This document shows positions 46,316 through 54,872 of a DNA stretch of 64,000 nucleotides, in pieces. The first letter of the stretch is position 1; each line of letters starts with the position of its first letter. The notes under the pieces were generated by a model. It ran no database searches. It was given only the letters and a program-made list of their open reading frames with translations, and was not told the origin of the DNA. The position numbers and the translations under genes are program-made. The DNA lies in the NCBI RefSeq assembly GCF_009928685.1, contig NZ_WWEO01000044.1, positions 124,001 through 188,000 on the forward strand, read 5' to 3'. This stretch comes from Mucilaginibacter agri. Lineage in GTDB: Bacteria > Bacteroidota > Bacteroidia > Sphingobacteriales > Sphingobacteriaceae.

Positions 46316-47287
46316 ATGATAAACTTAGGTATTTTACTTACCCGACAGTATAGGTTATTGAGCGTAGCCGCTATACTTGATGTGTTTCAAACGGTTAATA
46401 AGCTATCTGCCAGTAACGGTGCAGCGCCTCATTTTAACATCACCTTACTACGCGCCGGTGACGCCGTTACGCAGGCCAGCGACGCACTGATCAACGATCA
46501 GATTAAGGATATTCGCGATGTAGAGAAACAGAATCTCATTCTCATACCCGCATTTTCTACCGAAGAAGTTCAAAATGCCATTATGGAAAACAGGGATTAT
46601 ATTCCCTGGCTAACAGAGCAGTTTAAAACCGGTACTCATTTGGCAAGCTTTTGTACAGGTGCTTTTTTATTGGGCGCCACAGGATTATTGAATGGCAGGC
46701 CGGCTACAACTCATATAGACGCATGCGGGGCATTTGCTGCCGCGTTCCCAACCGTTAACCTGATGCCGTACCAGGTAGTTACCAGCGATAATGGTATCTA
46801 TACCAGTGGAGGTTCAACTTCAAGCTTTCATTTAATGCTACATATCATCAAAAAATATTGTGGTAGCGAAATGGCTATTCGTACAGCAAAAATATTCGCC
46901 ATTGATATGGATAGAAGCCAGCAGGCTTATTTCGGCACTTTTTTACCATCGCAAGATCATCACGACGAGCTTGTGGCCATGGCACAACAAAAAATTGAAG
47001 CCGCTTATCGCGATTCGGCAACTATTGAGGAGATGATAAAGGACGTGCCCGCTAGCAGACGTAACATGGTTCGGCGTTTTAAACAGGTAACCGGCTGCAC
47101 CCCTATCGAATACCTGCAAAAATTGCGTGTTGAGGGTGCAAAAAAATTACTGGAACAAACCAACCAGCAAATGACCGAGGTTATGTTAAATTCCGGGTAT
47201 AACGATCCAAAAGCATTTCGTAAGATATTTAAAAAAACCGTAGGCATGACACCGACAGGTTATCGTGAAAAGTTCCAGGTAAATTAA
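46316..47287 (+). CDS. GlxA family regulator (DJ-1/PfpI domain plus AraC HTH)
   Basis: A 323-residue regulator. Residues 1-190 form a DJ-1/PfpI-like sensor with the nucleophile-elbow region HLASFCTGAFLLGATGLLNG, where the Cys sits in the usual place. The C-terminal half is a two-helix AraC domain (VPASRRNMVRRFKQVTGCTP; MLNSGYNDPKAFRKIFKKTV). Such proteins often respond to small metabolites. Nothing upstream identifies a target. Confidence 0.88.
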   Translation: MINLGILLTRQYRLLSVAAILDVFQTVNKLSASNGAAPHFNITLLRAGDAVTQASDALINDQIKDIRDVEKQNLILIPAFSTEEVQNAIMENRDYIPWLTEQFKTGTHLASFCTGAFLLGATGLLNGRPATTHIDACGAFAAAFPTVNLMPYQVVTSDNGIYTSGGSTSSFHLMLHIIKKYCGSEMAIRTAKIFAIDMDRSQQAYFGTFLPSQDHHDELVAMAQQKIEAAYRDSATIEEMIKDVPASRRNMVRRFKQVTGCTPIEYLQKLRVEGAKKLLEQTNQQMTEVMLNSGYNDPKAFRKIFKKTVGMTPTGYREKFQVN

Positions 47288-47376
47288 TGGCCCGATTAGC
47301 CCGTTAATTTGACATGTTTAACCCTTGGTAACATACAGCATCTTAGCTAAATTGCTTCAGATAAATTCGATAACGT

Positions 47377-47769
47377 ATGGAGCCATTAGCAATTGTAGAT
47401 GACAATAAAGTACTTGATGTTCAACGTTCACTTATTGACAATTCGAAGTTTTACATGGTATGCTTAACCCATGCAGAATTTAAGGATGTAAACATGTCTA
47501 ATTGTAAAATAACGGATGCTAATTTAAGTGATTTGGAAATAGAAGGTGCGCAATTGGGCGGAGCTTATATACACAACATCGGCATGCCTCCCGAATGTCA
47601 CCCCATGTATGATGCAGATGCAAAGCAACGCCCCTTACGGTTTGAAAATTGCGAACTGTCTGGAAGTACGATAACCAATTGCAACCTTAGTGGCGTTGAT
47701 ATTTCCAACTGCAACATTTCGGGATTGAAAATCAACGGCATTTTGATCGAAGACCTGTTAAAGAAATAA
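47377..47769 (+). CDS. Pentapeptide-repeat-like protein
   Basis: A 130-residue protein whose second half is a series of A(D/N)LxX-like pentapeptides (FKDVNMSNCKITDANLSDLE, and later ENCELSGSTITNCNLSGVDI), predicted to form a right-handed quadrilateral beta-helix. No signal peptide. Such short proteins have no agreed function. It lies 90 bp after the GlxA-type regulator, possibly in the same transcript. Confidence 0.75.
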   Translation: MEPLAIVDDNKVLDVQRSLIDNSKFYMVCLTHAEFKDVNMSNCKITDANLSDLEIEGAQLGGAYIHNIGMPPECHPMYDADAKQRPLRFENCELSGSTITNCNLSGVDISNCNISGLKINGILIEDLLKK

Positions 47770-47805
47770 GTAGTAGTGGATAACGGTTATAGTTTTGGCA
47801 ATTGC

Positions 47806-47826
47806 AAAATCCAAATCCGAACAAAC
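47806..47826. repeat. AAATCCG heptad remnant
   Basis: AAAATCC, AAATCCG, AACAAAC between the pentapeptide gene and the convergent HxlR gene. Contains the 12-mer CCAAATCCGAAC also seen at 4961-4972. Confidence 0.35.
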
Positions 47827-47837
47827 AACTACTATTA

Positions 47838-48239
47838 TTAATTGCTACTATTTGCCTTCCTGCTGGCTACAATTCTTTGACGATGTTGTATCCCCCAGTC
47901 TTTAAGCTCTTTCATCACTTTATCGAGTGAGCGGCTATAAGGAGTTAGCTGATACGTAACTGTCACAGGTGTTGTCGAGTACACGGTGCGGATCACAAAT
48001 TCATTCAGCTCCAGTTCCTTTAATTCTTTAGAGAGTATTTTAGGAGTGATATCGCCGAGCGAACGCTGGATATCTTTAAAGCGTAACGGCCCCTCCGATA
48101 GAGCGACGATAAGCGGTATCTTCCATTTTCCGTTCAGTACATACAAGGCATCTCTAACGCCTGTTATTGCGCCCCGGCATTCTGTAGAGTTGAACGCCGT
48201 ACACTCAACAACTCCCTTTTCTTCCACTGCTGTTTCCAT
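47838..48239 (-). CDS. HxlR family transcriptional regulator
   Basis: A winged-helix protein of about 133 residues. The DUF24 domain runs from DALYVLNGKWKIPLIVALSE through PLRFKDIQRSLGDITPKILS to the C-terminal helix. Two Cys near the N-terminus (ECTAF and ECRGA) are of interest because B. subtilis family members such as YodB sense quinones and electrophiles through an N-terminal Cys. The ATG at 48248 lies inside the -7 element, so Met at 48239 (or a nearby GTG) must be the start. It faces the DoxX and azoreductase genes across a large palindrome. Confidence 0.85.
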   Translation of the reverse strand: METAVEEKGVVECTAFNSTECRGAITGVRDALYVLNGKWKIPLIVALSEGPLRFKDIQRSLGDITPKILSKELKELELNEFVIRTVYSTTPVTVTYQLTPYSRSLDKVMKELKDWGIQHRQRIVASRKANSSN

Positions 48240-48245
48240 AACGTA

Positions 48246-48253
48246 CAAATGTA
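48246..48253 (-). promoter_or_regulatory. -7 element TACATTTG for the HxlR gene
   Basis: Exact TAnnTTTG on the reverse strand, only 7 bases before the start at 48239, so the transcript would be leaderless or nearly so. The palindrome at 48256 covers the region where the -33 element must lie. Confidence 0.55.
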
Positions 48254-48255
48254 AT

Positions 48256-48307
48256 TACTATCCTAAAGGATACCGGTATCCTTTAGGATAGTAGTATCTT
48301 TTAGATA
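48256..48307. promoter_or_regulatory. 38-bp perfect palindrome plus a third half-similar site: HxlR operator array
   Basis: 48256-48293 is a perfect palindrome about its centre at 48274/48275. Each half is itself a near-palindrome: TATCCTAAAGGATA (48259-48272) and TATCCTTTAGGATA (48277-48290), arms TATCC and GGATA. A third, degenerate copy TATCTTTTAGATA lies at 48295-48307. Spacing is 18 bp from unit to unit. The array covers the regulator's own upstream promoter region and ends 11 bp before the DoxX -7 element. Confidence 0.82.
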
Positions 48308-48318
48308 GTAAAGGTAAC

Positions 48319-48326
48319 TATGTTTG
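48319..48326 (+). promoter_or_regulatory. -7 element TATGTTTG for the DoxX/azoreductase unit
   Basis: Exact TAnnTTTG immediately after the operator array. It contains the ATG at 48320, which rules that codon out as the start. No TTG was found at the usual -33 spacing. Confidence 0.6.
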
Positions 48327-48349
48327 CATCAATAACACACGCAAATAAC

Positions 48350-48724
48350 ATGAAATCCAACAAAATAATATACTGGATAAGTACGGCACTTGTGGCTTTA
48401 ATGATGCTGTACTCGGCATCCGCCTATTTAACCCAACCTGCCATGAAGGCGGCTTTCCAACACCTCGGCTATCCCGATTACTTCCGTATAGAATTAGCGA
48501 TCGGCAAAATAATTGGGGCCATACTTCTATTAGCCCCTGTTGCTGCAAGGGTAAAAGAATGGACATATGCAGGCTTCGCTATAACATTTATTTCGGCTGC
48601 TATTGCGCACACCGCATCTGGCGACCCTGTGGCAAACCGCATTATGCCAGTTGTATTTTTAATTCTGCTAGTTGTCTCTTACGGCGCTTATCATAAGCAA
48701 CAGAAGGCAACCATTTTTATTTAA
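48350..48724 (+). CDS. DoxX-like family membrane protein
   Basis: A 124-residue protein with four hydrophobic helices, starting MKSNKIIYWISTALVALMML. The segment LGYPDYFRIELAIGKIIGAI is the DoxX_2 style signature. It is unrelated in detail to the DoxX protein at 36645. It lies under the HxlR operator and 131 bp before azoR. Function unknown; genes of this type often accompany quinone or nitro/azo reductases. Confidence 0.8.
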   Translation: MKSNKIIYWISTALVALMMLYSASAYLTQPAMKAAFQHLGYPDYFRIELAIGKIIGAILLLAPVAARVKEWTYAGFAITFISAAIAHTASGDPVANRIMPVVFLILLVVSYGAYHKQQKATIFI

Positions 48725-48855
48725 ACATTTCTTTTAACCGAGGTATAAAACGCCTCAGAATATCGTCCGGAGCAGACATGTTAGCGGGGTTGGCTCCGCC
48801 ATGCCCAAAAAATCAAGAAAATAATTAAACATCAATAATTTAAAAATCAATTAAC

Positions 48856-49455
48856 ATGAAAAAGATTCTTCATATCATTTCAAGTCCAAGAGGCGACGCT
48901 TCAATCAGTACCCAATTAGGTTATGCCATTGTCGAAAAGATAAAAGAGGCCAACCCGGGCAGTACAGTTAATGAAACAAACCTTGTTAAGAAACAACTTC
49001 CACACCTGGAAGAAGCACAGCTGGTGTCGTTTTTTACGCCCGCAGATACCCGCACAGCGGAACATTTAGAAGCCATCAAAAATTCTGACGATGCCATAAG
49101 CGACCTAATGGAGGCCGACATTATTGTTATCGATACACCACTTTATAATTTTGGTATACCGTCTGGACTAAAAGCCTGGGTTGACCATATTGCACGCGCC
49201 GGTGTAACATTTAGTTATGATGCAAACGGACCAAAAGGGTTAGTAGAGGGCAAAAAAGTGTATGTGGCATTAGCTTCGGGTGGTATTTACAGCGATGGCC
49301 CTATGCAGGGATACGACTTTGTTGCCCCCTATCTTAAAAGCGTGCTAGGCTTTCTGGGGATGAAAGACTTAACCGTTTTTCGGGCCGAGGGAACCTCTTA
49401 TCCAGACCTTAAAAATCAAGCCTTACAGAAGGCCATCGACAGTGTAACATTATAA
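48856..49455 (+). CDS. azoR: FMN-dependent NADH-azoreductase / quinone reductase
   Basis: A 199-residue flavodoxin-fold reductase. Landmarks: MKKILHIISSPRGDASISTQ (FMN phosphate loop), DTPLYNFGIPSGLKAWVDHI and VYVALASGGIYS. The family reduces azo dyes and quinones with NADH and protects against electrophile stress. Downstream of the HxlR-controlled DoxX gene, it fits the B. subtilis YodB-AzoR1 pattern. Confidence 0.93.
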   Translation: MKKILHIISSPRGDASISTQLGYAIVEKIKEANPGSTVNETNLVKKQLPHLEEAQLVSFFTPADTRTAEHLEAIKNSDDAISDLMEADIIVIDTPLYNFGIPSGLKAWVDHIARAGVTFSYDANGPKGLVEGKKVYVALASGGIYSDGPMQGYDFVAPYLKSVLGFLGMKDLTVFRAEGTSYPDLKNQALQKAIDSVTL

Positions 49456-49471
49456 TTACAAATAAAAAAAG

Positions 49472-49509
49472 AGCTGGCATTTGTTGTGGAGGCGCAACAG
49501 ATGCCAGCT
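49472..49509 (+). terminator. Possible terminator after azoR
   Basis: AGCTGGCATTTGTTG (49472-49486) pairs with CAACAGATGCCAGCT (49495-49509) with one wobble position across an 8-nt loop. There is no strong T-run afterwards, so this may only be a stabilising stem. Confidence 0.5.
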
Positions 49510-49560
49510 TACTTGCGTAAGAGGAATTGTTAGGTGCATTCAACCACACTTAACCAGCCT

Positions 49561-50991
49561 ATGTCAACCGCTTTATCAATCAACACTACAGTACGCTTAA
49601 TCGTCGCCTTGTGCCTGGTTTTAATGGTTACTATACCGTCGTGCAAGTTAGAAAGAATGGAAGGTGGTGACTATATCGATCCGGCAGATAAATCAATTCT
49701 TGCCTTTACTGTCCGAAAACCCGACAGTACTCCCTTTTCATCATCAGAAGTAAAATCTGTTATAGGTGGTGATACGATAACAATTTCTGTACCTGTTAAA
49801 ACCAGCCTCGATAATTTAATACCCGATATTACCATCAGGGCTAAGAGTATTTCACCAGCAAGTGCCGAGCCACAGAATTTTACAAGCCCAGTTAATTACA
49901 CCGTGCGTGCCGAAGATGGCAGTACCAAAACATACACCGTTGTTGTAAAGTCGGCTGCCTTACGAAGCATGGTATTTGCCGGAAGCAACAACAAATATTT
50001 TTATGCTGTAGACGCCGTGAATGGCTCATTAATATGGAAGTTTAACGCCAATAAAAACTTCTGTTACTCTAACCCTATATTGTACAACGATATTGTTTAT
50101 GCAGCGGCCGACAATACCATGTATGCATTTGATGCCGCAAGCGGCGCGGTAAAGTGGAGCTACAACGCCGGTGATAAAATAAAGACTGCGGCGGCTTATG
50201 ATAATGGCATTGTTTATTTCGGTAGTTATGATCACCACTTTGTGGGGCTTGATGCCAAAACCGGTAGCATAAAACTTAATGTAACCGAGCCAGATGAAAT
50301 TAACACCACCGCTACTGTTGTCAACGGCAACGCCTATTTCAGCAGCGTTAACGGCAATGTTTATGTTGTTGATGTACATTTGGGTACTTCTAAAAAAATC
50401 TTTAAAACCGGTGGCGCAGTATTTGGATCAAGCCCTACGGTAGTAAACAGCACATTATACATCGGCAGCGACGATAGCAATATATATGCGATAAACGCTG
50501 CTAACGGACAACTAAAATGGAAGTTTGATACGGAGGGTATATCAGCCGGCTACACCCACCCCGCCGTGGCAAATAATGTAGCTTATTTCGGCACAGCGCA
50601 AAGCCTCACCGGCGATGATGCTGTGTTAGGAAGCCTTTATGCAGTTGATGCAAATACAGGCGCTATGTTATGGAAAAAATTAGATCATAAAGGCTTTTAC
50701 AGTAGTCCGACTATTACGGGCAATACTTTATTTACAACTTGTTTCGACGGTAATATTTATGCACTTAACGCCAAAACGGGCGAAACACAGTGGAAGTCCC
50801 TAATATTCCCTAATAGTAATACGATGCCAACTGTGGCTGAGGGTATAGTATACGTTGGCGGCGGAACGGGTAATTTATACGCGATGGACGCTGCTACCGG
50901 TACTGTTAAATGGAAATTCCCGATGCCTGAAAATACATTTACATCAGCTCCCTGCGTTATCGGCAACAGCGGAACTATCTACAGCAGATAA
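49561..50991 (+). CDS. PQQ-binding-like beta-propeller lipoprotein
   Basis: A 476-residue secreted lipoprotein with lipobox-like TIPSCKLE. Residues about 30-140 form a beta-rich domain, FTVRKPDSTP and then YTVRAEDGSTKTYTVVVK, similar to the Ig-like domains common at Bacteroidota lipoprotein N-termini. The rest is a WD40-like propeller with PQQ repeats: YAVDAVNGSLIWKFNANKNF, YAFDAASGAVKWSYNAGDKI, YAINAANGQLKWKFDTEG and others, about seven to eight blades. ATG at 49561 is preferred to the GTG at 49534. The function is not known. Confidence 0.85.
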   Translation: MSTALSINTTVRLIVALCLVLMVTIPSCKLERMEGGDYIDPADKSILAFTVRKPDSTPFSSSEVKSVIGGDTITISVPVKTSLDNLIPDITIRAKSISPASAEPQNFTSPVNYTVRAEDGSTKTYTVVVKSAALRSMVFAGSNNKYFYAVDAVNGSLIWKFNANKNFCYSNPILYNDIVYAAADNTMYAFDAASGAVKWSYNAGDKIKTAAAYDNGIVYFGSYDHHFVGLDAKTGSIKLNVTEPDEINTTATVVNGNAYFSSVNGNVYVVDVHLGTSKKIFKTGGAVFGSSPTVVNSTLYIGSDDSNIYAINAANGQLKWKFDTEGISAGYTHPAVANNVAYFGTAQSLTGDDAVLGSLYAVDANTGAMLWKKLDHKGFYSSPTITGNTLFTTCFDGNIYALNAKTGETQWKSLIFPNSNTMPTVAEGIVYVGGGTGNLYAMDAATGTVKWKFPMPENTFTSAPCVIGNSGTIYSR

Positions 50992-51113
50992 CCGGTTCCC
51001 ATCCTCTCAAAATACAGGCCATTATTATGGTTTCCTAATTATTACCGTTCAGTCCATATCTGTGCCTTAACATTTCTGCAAAAACCTTAAGAAACCAAGA
51101 GCTACAAATCAAT

Positions 51114-51149
51114 GTACGAAATCGTACGTAGAACCGTCCGTTTTCGTAC
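51114..51149. promoter_or_regulatory. Paired GTACGA-N2-TCGTAC palindromes, enhancer-like
   Basis: Site 1, GTACGA-AA-TCGTAC (51114-51127), is a perfect palindrome. Site 2, GTCCGT-TT-TCGTAC (51136-51149), matches at 10 of 12 arm positions. They begin 22 bp apart, two helical turns, so two dimers would bind the same face. They lie about 90-100 bp before the predicted start of transcription, the usual place for enhancer-binding proteins of sigma-54 promoters. Confidence 0.65.
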
Positions 51150-51200
51150 ACTTCCCATTTATAAATACTTATTAAACTCAATGCAGGCCATTTTTGCCAC

Positions 51201-51215
51201 TGGCATTACCCTTGT
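51201..51215 (+). promoter_or_regulatory. Sigma-54-like promoter of the FtsX-type permease
   Basis: TGGCATTACCCTTGT compared with TGGCACGN4TTGC: the -24 TGGCA and -12 TTG are exact, with the correct 12-bp distance between the key G residues; the C of GC is a T here. The expected start is near 51227, about 33 nt before the ATG. Only one site was judged by eye. Confidence 0.5.
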
Positions 51216-51259
51216 TGTTGTTATGTGAACCATTACACTAACCTTTTAAACTACACTTT

Positions 51260-53671
51260 ATGATCCCAAATTTCTTTAAGATCGCATGGCGTAATATCAT
51301 TCGTCAAAAGGCATACACACTTATTAATATAATCGGTTTGGGATCGGGTGTTGCCGTTTGCCTTATCATTTTTGTATTGATACAATTCCACTTAAGCTTC
51401 GATTATTTTCATGAAAAAAAAGATAGGATATATCGTTTGCTTACCGAGTATCACCATGCCGATAGCAAGGATATATTCTATGGATCCGGCATTTCAGCAG
51501 CCATTCCACAAGGCTTGCATGTCGATATGCCGACACTGAAGGAAATAGCACCTATTTATAATAATTTCGACGATCAGATCCTGGTGCTCAACGCAGCCGG
51601 CGAAACCGAAAAGAAATTTAAAGAAACCAGTGGCGTGTTTGCTACCACACCCGCTTTCTTCAAAATCTTTGATTTTCCGCTACTTGCGGGCACTTCAGCA
51701 TCTTTAAAAGACCCCAACAATGCCCTTATTACCAAAGAGACTGCCGAGAAGTACTTCGGTAATTGGAAAAATGCTATGGGCAAAACACTTAAATGGAATG
51801 ATAAAGACGTAGTAAAAATAACCGGTGTGTTGGCTACAGTTCCTAAAAATACCGATTTTCAGTTAAAGCTAGTGATTGCCATGGGCACAGGCTTTACAGC
51901 AGGTTACGCAACTTCCAAAGATTGGAACAGTACCAACAACAGCTTTGGTTGTTACGTTTTGCTGCCGTCTAATGTATCGCAAGCTTATTTAACATCCCGC
52001 TTACGCGCGCTGGTTAAAAAGAACCATACCGACGGCATTACCGATAGCGAGATAGCCCAACCGCTAAAAGATGTTCATTTCGACGTGCAATCAGGCGATT
52101 ATTCCAATAAATCTATAAGCCCGCAAATGATAAAAATGCTTTGGCTCATCGCATTGTTTATCCTCATTATAGCCTGCGTAAACTTCATTAACCTTGCAAC
52201 CGCGCAGGCCGTAAATCGCGCTAAAGAAGTAGGCATACGTAAGGTGCTTGGCAGCAACCGTAGTCAGTTACAAATTCAGTTTTTAACCGAAACAATGGTA
52301 ATTGTATTAGTATCGGTAATTGTTTCATTAGGTATTAGCGCAATTGCAATTCCGTTTATCGGCAAAGTATTGGAACTTCCGTTAACCGCAGGTTTACTAT
52401 GGCAGGCAGACGTTGCTACATTTTTAATGGCAATGACAGTAGGTGTAACTTTAATAGCCGGCTTCTATCCTTCTATTGTATTGTCGGGCTTTAATCCTAT
52501 TAATGCACTCAAAAGCAAGCTTGCCTTAAAAACCCCTAAAGGTATTTCGTTGCGGCGGGCCTTGGTGGTATTTCAGTTTATAGTTGCCCAGGGACTTATT
52601 ATCTGCACACTCATTATTGTAAAGCAGATGCATTATTTTACCAACACTAGTATGGGCTTTGCCAAAAATGCGATTGTAAATATATCTGTACCGGGCGATA
52701 GCATCGGCATCAGCAAAATACCGTATCTGAAACAACGCCTCACGTCCCTCAAGGGAGTAGAGCAATTAAGCATCAGCTCCGATATCCCGGCAGGCGAAAA
52801 TACGAACTGGGGAATGTTTTATTTTGATCACTCTGCAAAGCAAACGGACTTCTATTCGATCTTTAAATTAATTGATGACCAATATCTTAAAACTTATGAT
52901 TTAAAACTGGTAGCAGGTCGGAACATACTGCCATCGGATACAATCAAGGAGTTTTTAGTAAACGAGGCTTTGGTACAAAAACTCGGCATCCGCAACCCAC
53001 AAGATGCTTTGAATAAAGAAATGAGGCTGGGGCCGCGTAATAAAGGGGTGATAGTTGGCGTGCTTAAAAACTACCATAACCGCTCATTTAAAAACGAATA
53101 CGCGCCTATGATGATGACCAGCATGGCCAAATGGTGTAGCCTTACAAACATCAAGTTAACCGCAAGTACTATTAACACAACACTGCCTGATATAGAAAAG
53201 ATCTGGGCTGAGGTGTACCCCGATTATGCTTTCGACTATAAATTTATGGACGAACAAGTTGCCCAGTTTTACAAACAAGAGAACCAATTGGCCAGCATTT
53301 ATACCTGGTTTGCAGGCGTAGCCATCTTACTAAGTTGTTTGGGTTTATATGGATTGGCTTCTTTTATGGCGGTGCAACGTATTAAGGAAGTGGGTATTCG
53401 CAAGGTATTAGGAGCCTCCGTATCAGGTATAGTTTACCTTTTCTCCAAAGAGTTTGTCGTATTGATTATTATCGGTTTTGTAATTGCATCGCCCATAACC
53501 TGGTACCTGATGAATAAATGGTTACAGGATTACACTTTCCGTATCCATATCCGTTGGGATACATTCGCGATGTCGGGCTTTATGGCTATTTCCATTGCAC
53601 TGGCTACGGTTAGTTTTCAGCTTATAAAAGCCGCATTAACTAATCCGGTTAAAAGTTTAAGAAGCGAGTAG
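51260..53671 (+). CDS. ABC transporter permease, MacB/FtsX type
   Basis: An 803-residue protein with two tandem units, each with an N-terminal helix, a periplasmic MacB_PCD domain and FtsX transmembrane helices. It starts MIPNFFKIAWRNIIRQKAYT, the usual opening. The cytoplasmic loop motifs are NRAKEVGIRKVLGSNRSQLQ and RIKEVGIRKVLGASVSGIVY. These couple ATPase action to periplasmic work in lipoprotein or peptide handling and in antimicrobial-peptide defence. No ATPase gene lies next to it. It is preceded by a sigma-54-like promoter. Confidence 0.92.
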   Translation: MIPNFFKIAWRNIIRQKAYTLINIIGLGSGVAVCLIIFVLIQFHLSFDYFHEKKDRIYRLLTEYHHADSKDIFYGSGISAAIPQGLHVDMPTLKEIAPIYNNFDDQILVLNAAGETEKKFKETSGVFATTPAFFKIFDFPLLAGTSASLKDPNNALITKETAEKYFGNWKNAMGKTLKWNDKDVVKITGVLATVPKNTDFQLKLVIAMGTGFTAGYATSKDWNSTNNSFGCYVLLPSNVSQAYLTSRLRALVKKNHTDGITDSEIAQPLKDVHFDVQSGDYSNKSISPQMIKMLWLIALFILIIACVNFINLATAQAVNRAKEVGIRKVLGSNRSQLQIQFLTETMVIVLVSVIVSLGISAIAIPFIGKVLELPLTAGLLWQADVATFLMAMTVGVTLIAGFYPSIVLSGFNPINALKSKLALKTPKGISLRRALVVFQFIVAQGLIICTLIIVKQMHYFTNTSMGFAKNAIVNISVPGDSIGISKIPYLKQRLTSLKGVEQLSISSDIPAGENTNWGMFYFDHSAKQTDFYSIFKLIDDQYLKTYDLKLVAGRNILPSDTIKEFLVNEALVQKLGIRNPQDALNKEMRLGPRNKGVIVGVLKNYHNRSFKNEYAPMMMTSMAKWCSLTNIKLTASTINTTLPDIEKIWAEVYPDYAFDYKFMDEQVAQFYKQENQLASIYTWFAGVAILLSCLGLYGLASFMAVQRIKEVGIRKVLGASVSGIVYLFSKEFVVLIIIGFVIASPITWYLMNKWLQDYTFRIHIRWDTFAMSGFMAISIALATVSFQLIKAALTNPVKSLRSE

Positions 53672-53749
53672 TGGGAGTAGCAGTACTATTAAAAACGGTT
53701 TAGCAGGATAATAAAAGTAACAAGTTTTAGTATTGAGCGTCAAAGATTT

Positions 53750-54409
53750 ATGAAAGCAAATAATAAGCTATTAACTCTATTATTATGTTTGGCGGTAATA
53801 CCAGGCATGGCGCAAATTGTCACCAAGGTTGATCTCCTGAAACTCTCTGATGAGCAGAAGATCAACATTTATAACCGCGGCGGCGGCGTGTTGAAAGGCA
53901 GCGAAGCTGTAATGCATTTAGACGAACGGCCAGACGATGGCGTAGCCTGGTTAACAGGTGAAAGTTTCACCAACGGCACTATCGAATTTGATATAAAGGG
54001 AAAGGATGTTTACCAGCAAAGTTTTTTAGGCATGGCTTTTCATGGGGTTAACGATAGTACTTTTAATCTGATCTACTTCCGCCCCTTTAATTTTAAAACA
54101 GATGATGCGGTACGCCGGTCGCACGCCGTACAGTATGTAAGTGCACCCAAATACGACTGGCCATTACTTCGCGAAAAGTTCCCTAATAAATATGAACAAC
54201 CGATAGACCCTGCACCCGATCCGAATAACTGGTTCCACGCAAAAATAGTGGTACAGGGTGTAACAATCAGTGTTTACGTGAATCATAACAACAAGCCTGC
54301 ATTAGTTGTGCAGCAATTGGCCAAATTAAACGGCGACAAAATAGGTTTTTGGGTAGGAAACGGATCTGGAGGCGAGTGGAAAAACCTTACAATAAGCAAG
54401 GATCAATGA
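53750..54409 (+). CDS. Secreted protein with a concanavalin A-like (LamG/DUF1080-like) fold
   Basis: A 219-residue protein with a signal peptide (MKANNKLLTLLLCLAVIPGMAQ). The mature part reads as a jelly-roll sequence: VAWLTGESFTNGTIEFDIKG, QSFLGMAFHGVNDSTFNLIY and WFHAKIVVQGVTISVYVNHN and GFWVGNGSGGEWKNLTIS. I see no catalytic motif; carbohydrate binding is a guess. It follows the permease gene and is closed by its own terminator. Confidence 0.72.
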   Translation: MKANNKLLTLLLCLAVIPGMAQIVTKVDLLKLSDEQKINIYNRGGGVLKGSEAVMHLDERPDDGVAWLTGESFTNGTIEFDIKGKDVYQQSFLGMAFHGVNDSTFNLIYFRPFNFKTDDAVRRSHAVQYVSAPKYDWPLLREKFPNKYEQPIDPAPDPNNWFHAKIVVQGVTISVYVNHNNKPALVVQQLAKLNGDKIGFWVGNGSGGEWKNLTISKDQ

Positions 54410-54448
54410 TTGAGGTTTTATAATAAAAGTTGATTAATTTAGTGTGAG

Positions 54449-54480
54449 GGACAGATGGGTGAGAGCATCTGTCCTTTTTT
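54449..54480 (+). terminator. Rho-independent terminator
   Basis: GGACAGATG (54449-54457) and CATCTGTCC (54466-54474), perfect 9-bp stem with an 8-nt loop, then a run of six Ts. Terminates the gene at 53750. Confidence 0.93.
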
Positions 54481-54490
54481 GTTTCTTCAA

Positions 54491-54844
54491 CTATTCCTGG
54501 TGAAGGCTGATGGTATTACCATCCGGGTCTTTAACAGCTGCAAATCTGCCCCAAGGTGTTTGATCAATCTCGCCCACTTCTATCCCTTTTTCGTTGAGCA
54601 TTTTAATTTCGCCTTCAATATCATCAGTTGATACCACCAGCCCTCGTATAGAACCGGCGGGCATACTATCGAACCAGGTAGTGAGGGTAATAGTTGTTTC
54701 GGCACCCGGTAACCCCAGTTGAACCCAATTTGACCCGCCACTAAATGTCGCTTCTATCAGCAATTGAAAACCTAATTGCATGTAAAATTCTTTGGCCCGG
54801 GTTTGGTCCGTTACCGGGATAGAAATGATGGTAATATTTTTCAT
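54491..54844 (-). CDS. VOC (glyoxalase) family protein
   Basis: A 117-residue vicinal oxygen chelate protein, shown by IISIPVTDQTRAKEFYMQLG and AAVKDPDGNTISLHQE. The start is the internal Met at 54844; the frame runs further upstream to 54934 into the transporter gene. Reaction unknown. It lies downstream of the MHS transporter on the same strand. Confidence 0.78.
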   Translation of the reverse strand: MKNITIISIPVTDQTRAKEFYMQLGFQLLIEATFSGGSNWVQLGLPGAETTITLTTWFDSMPAGSIRGLVVSTDDIEGEIKMLNEKGIEVGEIDQTPWGRFAAVKDPDGNTISLHQE

Positions 54845-54872
54845 CGTTTGGTTTATAATTGGTTTTGATATC

